A stretch of 8,142 bases of DNA from Clostridiales bacterium UBA4653. Lineage in GTDB: Bacteria > Bacillota > Clostridia > Oscillospirales > CAG-272. The notes beneath the pieces are model-generated. The model was not told the DNA's origin, searched no databases, and saw only the letters and a program-made list of their open reading frames with translations. Made by a program: the position numbers and the translations under genes. Within the stretch, counting starts at the first letter, position 1. Each line of letters opens with the position of its first letter. The DNA lies in contig DHMB01000073.1 in the NCBI GenBank assembly GCA_002405565.1, positions 1 to 8,142 of the forward strand, in the 5' to 3' direction. Positions 1 through 6,560 of this stretch are shown here, in pieces.

Positions 1-1614
1 AACGGTTTTTATTACGATTTCGACTCCGACGTGACATTTGCGGCAGAGGAGCTTGAAAAAATCGAAGCCGAAATGAAGAAGATAGTAAAAGAAAACCTCA
101 AAATAGAACGTTTCACGCTTCCCCGCGACGAAGCAAAGAAACTCATGGAAGAAAAGGGTGAGCCTTATAAGGTGTTGCTCATCGACAGAGTTCCGGAAGG
201 CGAGGAAATATCCTTCTATAAGCAGGGCGAGTTTACAGACCTCTGCGCAGGCCCTCACCTCTTCTCGACAGGCGCTGTCAAGGCGTTCAAGCTCATTCAG
301 TGCACAGGCGCATACTGGGAAGGCGACTCAAAGAACAAAATGCTCCAGAGAGTTTACGGCACGGCGTTCCCGACAAAAGAAGCGCTTGCCGCTTATCTCG
401 ATATGCTTGAAGAAGCAAAGAAGCGTGACCACCGCAAGCTCGGCAAAGAACTCGGTCTCTTTACGATAATGGATGAAGGCCCCGGCTTCCCGTTCTTCCT
501 TCCCAACGGTATGGTTCTCCGCAACACACTCATTGAATACTGGAGAGAAGTCCACAAGAGATACGGCTATGTTGAAATAAGCACGCCTATGATTCTCAAC
601 CGCTCTCTCTGGGAGCGCTCCGGTCACTGGGCACATTATAAAGACAATATGTATACAACAGTCATCGATGGCGCAGATTTTGCCATAAAGCCAATGAACT
701 GCCCGGGTGGCATGCTTGTTTATAAATCCGAAATGCATTCATACCGTGATCTTCCCCTCCGTATGGGCGAGCTCGGCGTTGTACATCGTCACGAGCTTTC
801 CGGCGCACTTCACGGACTCTTCCGCGTCCGTTGCTTCACACAGGATGACGCTCATATCTTCATGACTTGGGATCAGATGAAGGACGAGATCAAAAACGTC
901 GTAAGGCTGTTTGACGAGGTTTATTCCGTATTCGGTCTGACATATCAGATTGAAGTATCGACAATGCCCGAAGATCATATGGGCGACGTCAAGGACTGGG
1001 ATTTCGCAACGGAGACGCTCAAACAGGCTGTAACGGAAATGGGCAAGGATTATGTCATAAACGAAGGCGACGGCGCATTCTACGGCCCGAAGCTCGACTT
1101 CCACCTCTCCGACTGTCTCGGAAGAACATGGCAGTGCGGTACTATTCAGCTCGATATGCAGCTTCCCGAAAGATTTGAGCTTGAATATATGGGCGCGGAT
1201 AACGAAAAGCACCGCCCCGTAATGATACACCGCGTTGTTCTCGGCTCGATTGAAAGATTTATCGGTATCATCACAGAGCATTACGCAGGTGCGTTCCCGA
1301 TGTGGCTTGCTCCTGTTCAGGTCAAGGTTCTTGCGATCGGCGAAGGACATGTTGAATATGCAAACAAGGTCAAAGACGCTCTTGAAGCAAACCATATCCG
1401 CGTTGAAGTTGACGCAAGAAACGAAAAGATTGGTTACAAAATCAGAGAGGCTCAGCTCAAGAAAGTTCCCTATATGCTTGTTGTCGGCGATAAGGAAATG
1501 GCAGACGGACTTGTTTCCGTTCGTAGCAGAAGTGACGGCGAGCTCGGTCAGATGACTATTGAAGAGTTCGTAAAGAGAGCTGTTGAAGAAGTCAAGAATA
1601 AAACAAACAAATAA
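1..1614 (+). CDS. thrS: Threonine--tRNA ligase, 5' truncated by window edge
   Basis: Charges tRNA-Thr with threonine in the cytoplasm; class II synthetase. The frame is open from base 1, and 537 residues are visible. The window starts in the SAD editing domain (NGFYYDFD at residues 2-9). FTDLCAGPH carries Cys82 and His86, matching E. coli editing residues Cys182 and His186. The catalytic core has the zinc ligands Cys234 (MNCPGG), His285 (DDAHIF) and His410 (MIHRVV), matching E. coli Cys334, His385 and His511. Motif 2 is around HRHELSGALHGLFRVR, and motif 3 is GSIERF. The C-terminal 105 or so residues are the anticodon-binding domain. The constant offset of about 100 from E. coli means that roughly 100 N-terminal residues (the TGS domain and the first editing histidines) lie upstream. 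The gene is intact as far as seen. Its leader, where clostridial thrS often has a T-box, is outside the window. Identification is very secure. Confidence 0.98.
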   Translation, partial: NGFYYDFDSDVTFAAEELEKIEAEMKKIVKENLKIERFTLPRDEAKKLMEEKGEPYKVLLIDRVPEGEEISFYKQGEFTDLCAGPHLFSTGAVKAFKLIQCTGAYWEGDSKNKMLQRVYGTAFPTKEALAAYLDMLEEAKKRDHRKLGKELGLFTIMDEGPGFPFFLPNGMVLRNTLIEYWREVHKRYGYVEISTPMILNRSLWERSGHWAHYKDNMYTTVIDGADFAIKPMNCPGGMLVYKSEMHSYRDLPLRMGELGVVHRHELSGALHGLFRVRCFTQDDAHIFMTWDQMKDEIKNVVRLFDEVYSVFGLTYQIEVSTMPEDHMGDVKDWDFATETLKQAVTEMGKDYVINEGDGAFYGPKLDFHLSDCLGRTWQCGTIQLDMQLPERFELEYMGADNEKHRPVMIHRVVLGSIERFIGIITEHYAGAFPMWLAPVQVKVLAIGEGHVEYANKVKDALEANHIRVEVDARNEKIGYKIREAQLKKVPYMLVVGDKEMADGLVSVRSRSDGELGQMTIEEFVKRAVEEVKNKTNK

Positions 1615-1623
1615 TCCAAAGAT

Positions 1624-1652
1624 AAATCGCCTCGGTTTTTCCGGGGCGATTT
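1624..1652 (+). terminator. Hairpin between thrS and the NUDIX gene (weak terminator or spacer)
   Basis: A 12-bp stem (1624-1635 with 1641-1652, one T-G pair) closes a TTTTT loop 9 bases after the thrS stop. No T-tract follows on either strand: the + strand continues with CAAAAAG. It is therefore a poor intrinsic terminator and probably lets transcription pass into the NUDIX gene, or acts as a 3'-end stabiliser. The stem is seen directly; its effect is inferred. Confidence 0.5.
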
Positions 1653-1677
1653 CAAAAAGAAAAAGCGAGGTGCGGAC

Positions 1678-2145
1678 TTGAAAATCACAAAAACGGAAAT
1701 CGTAAACATGATAATGATAGAAAACAAAAGCACGGGCAAGGTTCTTGTGCTGGACAGGCGCGGCTCTTGGGCAGGGTTGACCTTCCCCGGCGGTCACGTT
1801 GAAAAAGGCGAACCGTTTTATGACGCTGCCGCCCGCGAGGCAAAAGAAGAAACGGGACTTGATGTCTCGGATCTGCGACTCTGCGGCGTTGTTCACTGGG
1901 GTAACAAACAGAGCGGCGACTGCTATCTCGAATTTCTTTATAAAACAAGCCGTTTTTACGGTGCGCTCCTGCCGGAGACAGTCGAAGGCAGTATCTTCTG
2001 GATGTCGCCGGAGGAGCTGAACGATTCGGACAGGCTTTCCCCGAACTTTTCAATGTACCTGCCTATGTTTTTTGAAAACAAATACAGCGAGCTGTATTTT
2101 GATTGGAACGGCACGGACTGGAACGGAAAACCCGAATATAAATAA
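1678..2145 (+). CDS. NUDIX hydrolase (MutT/8-oxo-dGTP diphosphatase-like)
   Basis: A 155-residue NUDIX protein. The family cleaves nucleoside diphosphates linked to another moiety, using Mg2+. The complete box G-x5-E-x7-REUxEExGU runs from Gly39 to Leu61: GGHVEKGE, then REAKEETGL with Arg53, Glu54, Glu57 and Glu58. The FWMSPEEL stretch near residues 107-114 also fits MutT-like members. Substrate cannot be read from the sequence; housecleaning of oxidised dGTP is the usual annotation for this subgroup, so that part is inference. The start is TTG at 1678: GAGG at 1667-1670 lies 7 bases upstream, while the first in-frame ATG (1708) has no comparable site and would remove the first strand. It follows thrS by 63 bases, same strand, with only a hairpin between, so it may be co-transcribed. 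Confidence 0.9.
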   Translation: MKITKTEIVNMIMIENKSTGKVLVLDRRGSWAGLTFPGGHVEKGEPFYDAAAREAKEETGLDVSDLRLCGVVHWGNKQSGDCYLEFLYKTSRFYGALLPETVEGSIFWMSPEELNDSDRLSPNFSMYLPMFFENKYSELYFDWNGTDWNGKPEYK

Positions 2146-2148
2146 AAG

Positions 2149-2174
2149 AAAAACCACCCGAGCGGGTGGTTTTT
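2149..2174. terminator. Bidirectional intrinsic terminator
   Basis: An 11-bp perfect stem (2149-2159 with 2164-2174) closes a GAGC loop. The GC core CCACCC/GGGTGG is flanked by A5 and T5, so both strands show a hairpin followed by a T run. It lies just after the NUDIX stop and 26 bases beyond the stop of the convergent carD-like gene, and should end both transcripts. Confidence 0.92.
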
Positions 2175-2200
2175 ATTGTATATCCGAGTGCAATTCCCTT

Positions 2201-2728
2201 TCAAATACCCTCTTTTTCTCTGCATTTGATCTGCTTTGTTATGAAAGGAAGCACTTCCTCCTGTTCTATTTCAAGCGCAATGGCAAACTCCTCAAAAAGC
2301 ATTTTCTCGGCAGCGCGCATGAAACGCTCGTCCGTAATGCTGAGTTTTTTGCCCTGCTTTGAAAGCTCGTGCTTTTTATTGTATGTAGCCTTGGTCAGCG
2401 CGACCAGCTCTCTCCGATCGCCTCCGGAAATGACCGACTCAAACCTGATCGAACGCGCGCGGTTATCATCGATCCAATCCATATGCTCTTCCGGAATGAT
2501 ATCGATAAGCTCATATATTTCCTTGGGTGTGAGGACATTTTTTATCTTGCCGAGAAGACGCTCGTTGTCAGCAGGAACGAAAATATCCGTGCCGCTTGAA
2601 TGTTTTCCGAGAGGACGGAGAACATAATACATTCTTCTTCCGGTTCCGAAGTCTTCCTCTCGCATATCAATCACCGTGCATACCCCGCTTGTGCCGTAAA
2701 CAACGTTTGCCCCTATATCCGGTATCAT
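2201..2728 (-). CDS. CarD family transcriptional regulator
   Basis: A 175-residue CarD_CdnL_TRCF-family protein. Members bind the beta subunit of RNA polymerase and stabilise the open promoter complex. The N-terminal Tudor-like RNAP-interaction domain spans about residues 1-62 (GANVVYGTSGVCTV and YYVLRPL are family-typical). The rest is a helical DNA-contacting domain. Trp85 sits where CarD proteins carry the Trp that wedges into DNA at the upstream edge of the transcription bubble. No zinc or HMG part is present, so this is the short CdnL-like form. The start is ATG 2728 with GGAGG (complement of 2736-2740) 7 bases upstream. It is preceded by its own promoter and a leader of about 110 bases with a terminator-like hairpin (separate entries), and ends at the shared terminator at 2149-2174. 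The target genes cannot be inferred. Confidence 0.9.
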   Translation of the reverse strand: MIPDIGANVVYGTSGVCTVIDMREEDFGTGRRMYYVLRPLGKHSSGTDIFVPADNERLLGKIKNVLTPKEIYELIDIIPEEHMDWIDDNRARSIRFESVISGGDRRELVALTKATYNKKHELSKQGKKLSITDERFMRAAEKMLFEEFAIALEIEQEEVLPFITKQIKCREKEGI

Positions 2729-2767
2729 AAAAAAGCCTCCTTTTCACACATTCTGTCGGAACAACCG

Positions 2768-2818
2768 AAAAAGCGACCTGCAAACAGAGCGCAAAACGGT
2801 TCCGTGTTTGCAAGCCGC
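2768..2818 (-). promoter_or_regulatory. Terminator-like hairpin in the carD leader (possible attenuator)
   Basis: On the minus strand, bases 2818-2805 pair with 2786-2773 in a 14-bp stem around an 18-base loop, followed at once by five T (2772-2768). Two of the pairs are G-U in minus-strand RNA but would be A-C mismatches in plus-strand RNA, so the structure favours leftward transcription. It lies between the candidate carD promoter and the carD ribosome binding site, and also about 107 bases past the stop of the MATE gene. It could end read-through from the MATE operon, attenuate carD, or both. Confidence 0.6.
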
Positions 2819-2847
2819 ATATTCAGCTTAAGCATGTTTGTAATTCA

Positions 2848-2877
2848 ATTATATCACATTTTCCGAAAAAATGTTAT
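2848..2877 (-). promoter_or_regulatory. Candidate promoter of the carD-like gene (extended -10)
   Basis: Minus strand: -10 TATAAT (complement of 2848-2853) preceded by TGn, giving an extended -10. A partial -35 ATAACA (complement of 2872-2877) sits 18 bases upstream. Predicted start is near 2841, giving a leader of about 112 bases. The spacer holds a 7-bp inverted repeat (2856-2862 with 2868-2874). Confidence 0.65.
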
Positions 2878-2924
2878 AGGCATTTTCAACAAAATCCCCT
2901 GCGATTTTTTTGGCAAATTATCTA

Positions 2925-4325
2925 CTATGCCGCATTTTCGCTTTTTTCGGACACAATATTGTGTATCCAGACGCCCTTTTTCAAGAGTACCGCTCCGACA
3001 ACGCATTTTATCAGCTGAAGCGCCTGACAGCAGGCGTAAAGCGGGACTATCGGAACGGACGTAAACCTGCTGAGTACATATGCCACCGGCACCGACGCAA
3101 CCCATACGAACACACTGTCGAAAAGGAATGTGACAAAGGTTTTTCCTCCCGCGCGGAGCGTAAAATACGAAGCGTGAGCAAAGGCGTCAAAGGGCATGAA
3201 TACCGCTCCGACGCATATGAATTGCATAGCCAGCGTCCGTACTTCCTCCGTCGTGTTATAAAGAAGCGGGAAAAATCTTGAGGCAAGAGCATAAATTCCG
3301 GCAATGAGAGTCGCCGTGAACACCGAAAAAGCAACCAGCTTTTTGTCATCGCTTTTCGCGCCCTCGATGTCACCCGCTCCGAGCCTGTGACCGATGATGA
3401 TTCCGACAGTCGACCCAAGCGCAAGAAACGCCACGCTCATGACGTTCCACAGCGTACTTGTTATGTTCATAGCAGCAATGACGCTCTGCGCACGGAGCGA
3501 ATAGCACTGATTGAGCATTGCCATTCCGCCAGACCACAGCCCTTCATTTATAAACAAAGGCGTTCCGCGGACAAGTATCTGCCGGCAAAGTCCGGCGGGG
3601 ACACGGAAGCTCTTATAGAGCCCGCTGATGAAGGTATATTTCTTTTTTCGCGCATGCGTCGCAACGACGACAAATCCAAGTTCCACAAAACGTGAAATCG
3701 CGGTTGCGATAGCCGCGCCCTCGACGCCCATTTTCGGAGCCCCGAAGTTACCGTAAATAAGGACATAGTTGAAAAACAGGTTGACAAGCACGGCGGCGAT
3801 TCCTGCCGCCATGGGAAGAACCGTCTCCCCTGTTTCGCGCAGGGTGCTTGAATATGCCTGCGCTATCGCATAAGGAACAAAGGTTACTATCAGTATGTTT
3901 ATATATGAACGCCCGAAGCCGAGAGACGCCGCGGCGTCCTCAACAGAGCCCTCGCCCTTCAGATAAAGCGTCACAAGGTTGCCGCCGAAAAAGTATAGAA
4001 TAAGCCCTCCCGCGACGGCAAGAACCGTGCAGGATATCAATTTGAAGCGAAGCGTATTTCTCACGCCTTCGACGTCATTTTTTCCGTGAAACTGTGCGCC
4101 GAAAATTCCTGCGCCCGAAAGTGCGCCGAAAATGCAGAGGTTGAACACAAAAATGAGCTGATTTGCGATTGCAACGCCCGTCATTTCGACAGTGCCCACC
4201 CTGCCTATCATTATATTGTCCAAAAGGCTTACAAAGTTTGTTATACCGTTCTGAAGCATTATCGGTATGGCTATTGCCAGAACGGCTTTATAGAATTTTT
4301 TATCGCCTATGTATTGCTTTATCAT
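2925..4325 (-). CDS. MATE family multidrug/metabolite efflux transporter
   Basis: A 466-residue integral membrane protein of the MATE (MatE/NorM/DinF) family, which exports cationic drugs or metabolites using a Na+ or H+ gradient. It shows the usual length, about 12 hydrophobic segments in two halves, and a family-typical N-terminus (AIPIMLQNGITNFVSLLDNIMIGRVG, residues 19-44 in part, followed by GVAIANQLIF). Motifs such as GAGIFGAQFHGKND after TM2 and GHRLGAGDIEGAK in the second half are the repeated loop signatures. The start is ATG 4325, whose A is shared with the upstream gene's TAA stop (TAATG), with a weak AGAGAG site just before it. This implies translational coupling. Substrate and coupling ion cannot be read. 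No good terminator follows until the hairpin at 2768-2818. Confidence 0.95.
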   Translation of the reverse strand: MIKQYIGDKKFYKAVLAIAIPIMLQNGITNFVSLLDNIMIGRVGTVEMTGVAIANQLIFVFNLCIFGALSGAGIFGAQFHGKNDVEGVRNTLRFKLISCTVLAVAGGLILYFFGGNLVTLYLKGEGSVEDAAASLGFGRSYINILIVTFVPYAIAQAYSSTLRETGETVLPMAAGIAAVLVNLFFNYVLIYGNFGAPKMGVEGAAIATAISRFVELGFVVVATHARKKKYTFISGLYKSFRVPAGLCRQILVRGTPLFINEGLWSGGMAMLNQCYSLRAQSVIAAMNITSTLWNVMSVAFLALGSTVGIIIGHRLGAGDIEGAKSDDKKLVAFSVFTATLIAGIYALASRFFPLLYNTTEEVRTLAMQFICVGAVFMPFDAFAHASYFTLRAGGKTFVTFLFDSVFVWVASVPVAYVLSRFTSVPIVPLYACCQALQLIKCVVGAVLLKKGVWIHNIVSEKSENAA

Positions 4326-5098
4326 TATCTCTCTGTAACATCGAACGGCTTGTCAAGCGCATTCTGTGCGCATATTTTTATTTCCGCAAGTTCTTTCTTG
4401 CTTATGAGCCCGGAAAGGTCGCAGCGTAGCTTTGAAACGTCCTTGCCCGTGATTGCGAAATACGTCGTCACCGCCGCCGCATATCTGCCGATTGGAATCG
4501 AAAGATGGAATCCATCACGCGTCAGCGTGTCGCCCATATATCCGGCGCGGAGGTTCTGTATCGTCGTTCCCGACGGAATAACTCCCGAAAAATCCTTTAT
4601 CGAAAGTACCTGATTCTGAACGCATGAGCATATTGCATGATACATTTTCAACTGATCATGGTCATAGCGGACAAAATGTCCGTGGTTACTGTCGCCCTGA
4701 TATGCCCATGTCATATGCCACATGAGCTTTGTTTTCTCCGGTTTTATTTTATTTACGCAATCGACGAGAAGTCCGAGGTTTGAATAAGTGCCGGGCATGC
4801 CGCTCGACCCGCTACCCTGCTGCATTGTAATAACGTCCCAGTCCTCTTCCTTTACGGCTTTTTCTATAGTCGCGAACATTGTCGATTTCCACTGCCCGTC
4901 CGTATTTTTGAAATACTGATAAACAGGCGCTCCATAGAGCGCGTTTGCGCTGTGTATGTCGACGGTACATCCCGGAATAAACAGATTTCCGAGAACAATA
5001 TTCTTTTCTCCCATACTGTCCGCAACTCTGTAAAGATATTCATAAGAGTCACAGCTGAAGCTGTTTCCGATGGCAAGTATTTTGAATGACTTCTTCAT
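4325..5098 (-). CDS. DUF4886 / SGNH-hydrolase-like protein
   Basis: A 257-residue protein resembling DUF4886, an SGNH/GDSL hydrolase-fold family of unsettled substrate. KILAIGNSFS places the presumed nucleophile Ser13 in block I. GNLFIPGC (Gly43) fits block II. TRDGFHLS carries Asp195 and His198, the DxxH of block V. The block III Asn is not obvious; WDVITMQQGSG occupies that area. There is no signal peptide, so a cytoplasmic enzyme is expected. The start is ATG 5098 with AAAGGA (complement of 5110-5115) about 11 bases upstream. The longer open frame back to a TTG at 5161 is excluded because it lies upstream of the -10 box. The stop overlaps the MATE start by one base, making the pair an operon. 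Possible roles are an esterase or deacylase acting on a small molecule handled by the pump, but that is inference. Confidence 0.82.
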   Translation of the reverse strand: MKKSFKILAIGNSFSCDSYEYLYRVADSMGEKNIVLGNLFIPGCTVDIHSANALYGAPVYQYFKNTDGQWKSTMFATIEKAVKEEDWDVITMQQGSGSSGMPGTYSNLGLLVDCVNKIKPEKTKLMWHMTWAYQGDSNHGHFVRYDHDQLKMYHAICSCVQNQVLSIKDFSGVIPSGTTIQNLRAGYMGDTLTRDGFHLSIPIGRYAAAVTTYFAITGKDVSKLRCDLSGLISKKELAEIKICAQNALDKPFDVTER

Positions 5099-5149
5099 AA
5101 TTATGTTCGTCCTTTCGCGGCGGATATAATTTCGCGCCGATACCCGTTC

Positions 5150-5178
5150 ATTATATTGCAAAACGCAGAAAAAGTCAA
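5150..5178 (-). promoter_or_regulatory. Promoter of the DUF4886-MATE operon
   Basis: Minus strand: -35 TTGACT (complement of 5173-5178), 17-base spacer, -10 TATAAT (complement of 5150-5155). This is a near-consensus vegetative promoter. Predicted start is near 5143, leaving a leader of about 45 bases before the ATG at 5098, which supports that start codon. Confidence 0.88.
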
Positions 5179-5199
5179 TATAGCGGGTAAATTAAAAAA

Positions 5200-5210
5200 T
5201 GTGATATAAT
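5200..5210 (+). promoter_or_regulatory. Candidate extended -10 promoter of the sigma-factor operon
   Basis: TGTGATATAAT contains TGn followed by a perfect TATAAT at 5205-5210. No good -35 is visible at the proper distance. Predicted start is near 5217, giving a leader of about 70 bases. It is back to back with the promoter of the DUF4886-MATE operon. The core AAAATGTGATATAAT (5196-5210) is identical to that of the carD promoter. Confidence 0.7.
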
Positions 5211-5286
5211 AGTGTCAGAAAGTTTTTCTTTTTCCGTCTTATATAGCGTAAGGCCCTTACAAAAGACAAAAAGGTGGTGTTTTTGC

Positions 5287-5841
5287 TTGAACGACGAAAA
5301 AATTGTCTCCATGTACCTTGCCCGCGACGAAAAGGCGATCTCCGCCTCAAGCGATAAATACGGGAAATATTGCTTTGCCGTCGCAAACAATATTCTCGGA
5401 AACGACGAGGACAGCCGCGAATGTGTAAATGACACTTGGCTTCGAGCTTGGAACAGCATACCTCCGGCAAAACCGTCTGTACTGAAGCTCTTTCTCGCAA
5501 AAATTACGAGAAATCTCGCTTTTGACAGGTACGAAAAATCACACGCGCAAAAGCGGGGCGAATTTGAAGCGCTCCTCGGCGAGCTTGAAGAATGTATTCC
5601 CTCGGTTACCGATACGGAATCTGAATATTCTCAAAAAGAGCTCGGCGAGACGATAACCGTCTTTCTTTCATCGCTTTCGTCGCGCGAAAGAGATATTTTT
5701 GCCGGAAGATACTATTTCGGCTTTTCCGTCAGACAGATAGCAAAAAAGCGCTTGATGAGCGAGAACAGCGTTTCCGCCGTTCTCTCCCGAACAAGAAAAA
5801 AACTTAAAGCATACCTCTGTGAGAAAGGATATACCATATGA
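5287..5841 (+). CDS. ECF-type RNA polymerase sigma factor (sigma-70 family)
   Basis: A 184-residue sigma factor with only the sigma2 and sigma4 regions, as in extracytoplasmic-function sigmas. Sigma2 spans about residues 10-88 (DSRECVNDTWLRAWNSIPP, then LAKITRNLAFDRYEK). Sigma4 spans about 115-178, with LSSRERDIFAGRYYFGFSVRQIA and the recognition helix region SENSVSAVLSRTRKKLK. The start is TTG at 5287: AAGGTGG at 5271-5277 lies 9 bases upstream and the resulting length is normal. An upstream in-frame GTG at 5212 precedes the predicted transcription start. The stop overlaps the next gene's ATG (ATGA), so it is coupled to a membrane partner. The target promoter is unknown; positive autoregulation is common in such pairs, but the visible promoter looks vegetative. 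Confidence 0.93.
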   Translation: MNDEKIVSMYLARDEKAISASSDKYGKYCFAVANNILGNDEDSRECVNDTWLRAWNSIPPAKPSVLKLFLAKITRNLAFDRYEKSHAQKRGEFEALLGELEECIPSVTDTESEYSQKELGETITVFLSSLSSRERDIFAGRYYFGFSVRQIAKKRLMSENSVSAVLSRTRKKLKAYLCEKGYTI

Positions 5842-6530
5842 AAAAAGAAGAGCTTTTCAGAGCGATCGGCGAGGCAGACCTCTCTGCTTCAAAAATCAAA
5901 AAACCGCAAAAAATGTTTCCTTCTGTCAAAATTCTGGCGGCTTGCGCGGCGATTGCAATAGTTATAACGGGAATATTCGCCGCCGCAAGAGCTGACATTT
6001 TTAACAGAAATCAAGGCGAAGGCGACATCGCCTTTGTCCCGACACTGGACAAAATAATTTACTCCGGCGAACCTTTTTCTCAATCTGAAATAGACGAGCT
6101 GATAACGACCGAGGGTGCCGAAATGGTTGCCGAGCACGACGGAAAAAACGCGCGCCTTGCGTCGCGCGGGTTTTATCTTCTTTCCGTAACCGAAAAAGGC
6201 AACTATATGAACTATAATGTTTATATCCTCCCTGCCGTAACGGACGGAAAAGTGACCTCGTTTCTGGAGATATTCCGTAACGACGCGGGAAAGCTTCAAG
6301 CGCAGTTTACAAGCTGCAACGGCAACAACGCAATGACAGAAGCGCTTTCAAAGAACGGCACAATCGCCGTGACAGTCGGCGCTATGTGGCTTGTGTTCAT
6401 CACCCCCGAAAACGAGATAATATCATTTACGGGCGACGCCTCCTCAACATTTTCGTCAAGCGAAACGGAATATATCCCCCGCGAGAACTATTACAGCGCA
6501 TACAAAACTGAGTTCAACAAAGTAAACTGA
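5838..6530 (+). CDS. Membrane-anchored partner of the sigma factor (putative anti-sigma)
   Basis: 230 residues. A short cytoplasmic N-terminus (about 1-29) begins with ELFRAIGEAD, a stretch like those seen at the start of clostridial proteins encoded after ECF sigmas. It is followed by one membrane segment (about residues 30-50, KILAACAAIAIVITGIFAAA) and an extracytoplasmic part of about 180 residues that I do not recognise. The N-terminus is too short for a classical zinc-binding anti-sigma domain and has no HxxxCxxC motif. The start is ATG 5838 with AGAAAGGA at 5822-5829, overlapping the sigma stop by 4 bases. The role as regulator or sensor for the sigma is inferred from gene order and topology, not from a domain match. 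The transcript ends at the terminator at 6531-6557. Confidence 0.78.
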   Translation: MKKEELFRAIGEADLSASKIKKPQKMFPSVKILAACAAIAIVITGIFAAARADIFNRNQGEGDIAFVPTLDKIIYSGEPFSQSEIDELITTEGAEMVAEHDGKNARLASRGFYLLSVTEKGNYMNYNVYILPAVTDGKVTSFLEIFRNDAGKLQAQFTSCNGNNAMTEALSKNGTIAVTVGAMWLVFITPENEIISFTGDASSTFSSSETEYIPRENYYSAYKTEFNKVN

Positions 6531-6557
6531 AAAAAGACGGCTCACAGCCGTCTTTTT
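6531..6557. terminator. Bidirectional intrinsic terminator
   Basis: A 12-bp perfect stem (6531-6542 with 6546-6557) has a CAC loop. The core GACGGCT/AGCCGTC is flanked by A5 and T5, so it works on both strands. It starts immediately after the sigma-partner stop and sits 4 bases beyond the stop of the convergent mtnN. Confidence 0.93.
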
Positions 6558-6560
6558 GTT

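Noticed and set aside
1624..1652. Strong terminator between thrS and the NUDIX gene
   Set aside because: The stem is long, but no T-tract follows on either strand, so it was recorded only as a weak or non-terminating hairpin.
739..1896. Long open frame on the minus strand (385 codons) across thrS and the start of the NUDIX gene
   Set aside because: It is antisense to two secure genes, has no family resemblance, no ribosome binding site at its start, and is a by-product of thrS codon bias.
4086..4613. Plus-strand open frame of 175 codons opposite the MATE/DUF4886 junction
   Set aside because: It lies opposite two well-supported genes, with low-complexity codon-shadow composition and no start signals.
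5125..5130. TATAAT on the plus strand as a further promoter
   Set aside because: No -35 and no TGn lie at the right places, and it falls in the leader of the opposite operon; a chance AT-rich match.
5099..5161. N-terminal extension of the DUF4886 protein to a TTG at 5161
   Set aside because: The predicted transcription start (near 5143) is downstream of that codon, and the added residues contain no signal peptide or family match.
5212..5286. N-terminal extension of the sigma factor to a GTG at 5212
   Set aside because: The GTG precedes the predicted transcription start, and the extension is not ECF-like. TTG at 5287 has a good ribosome binding site.
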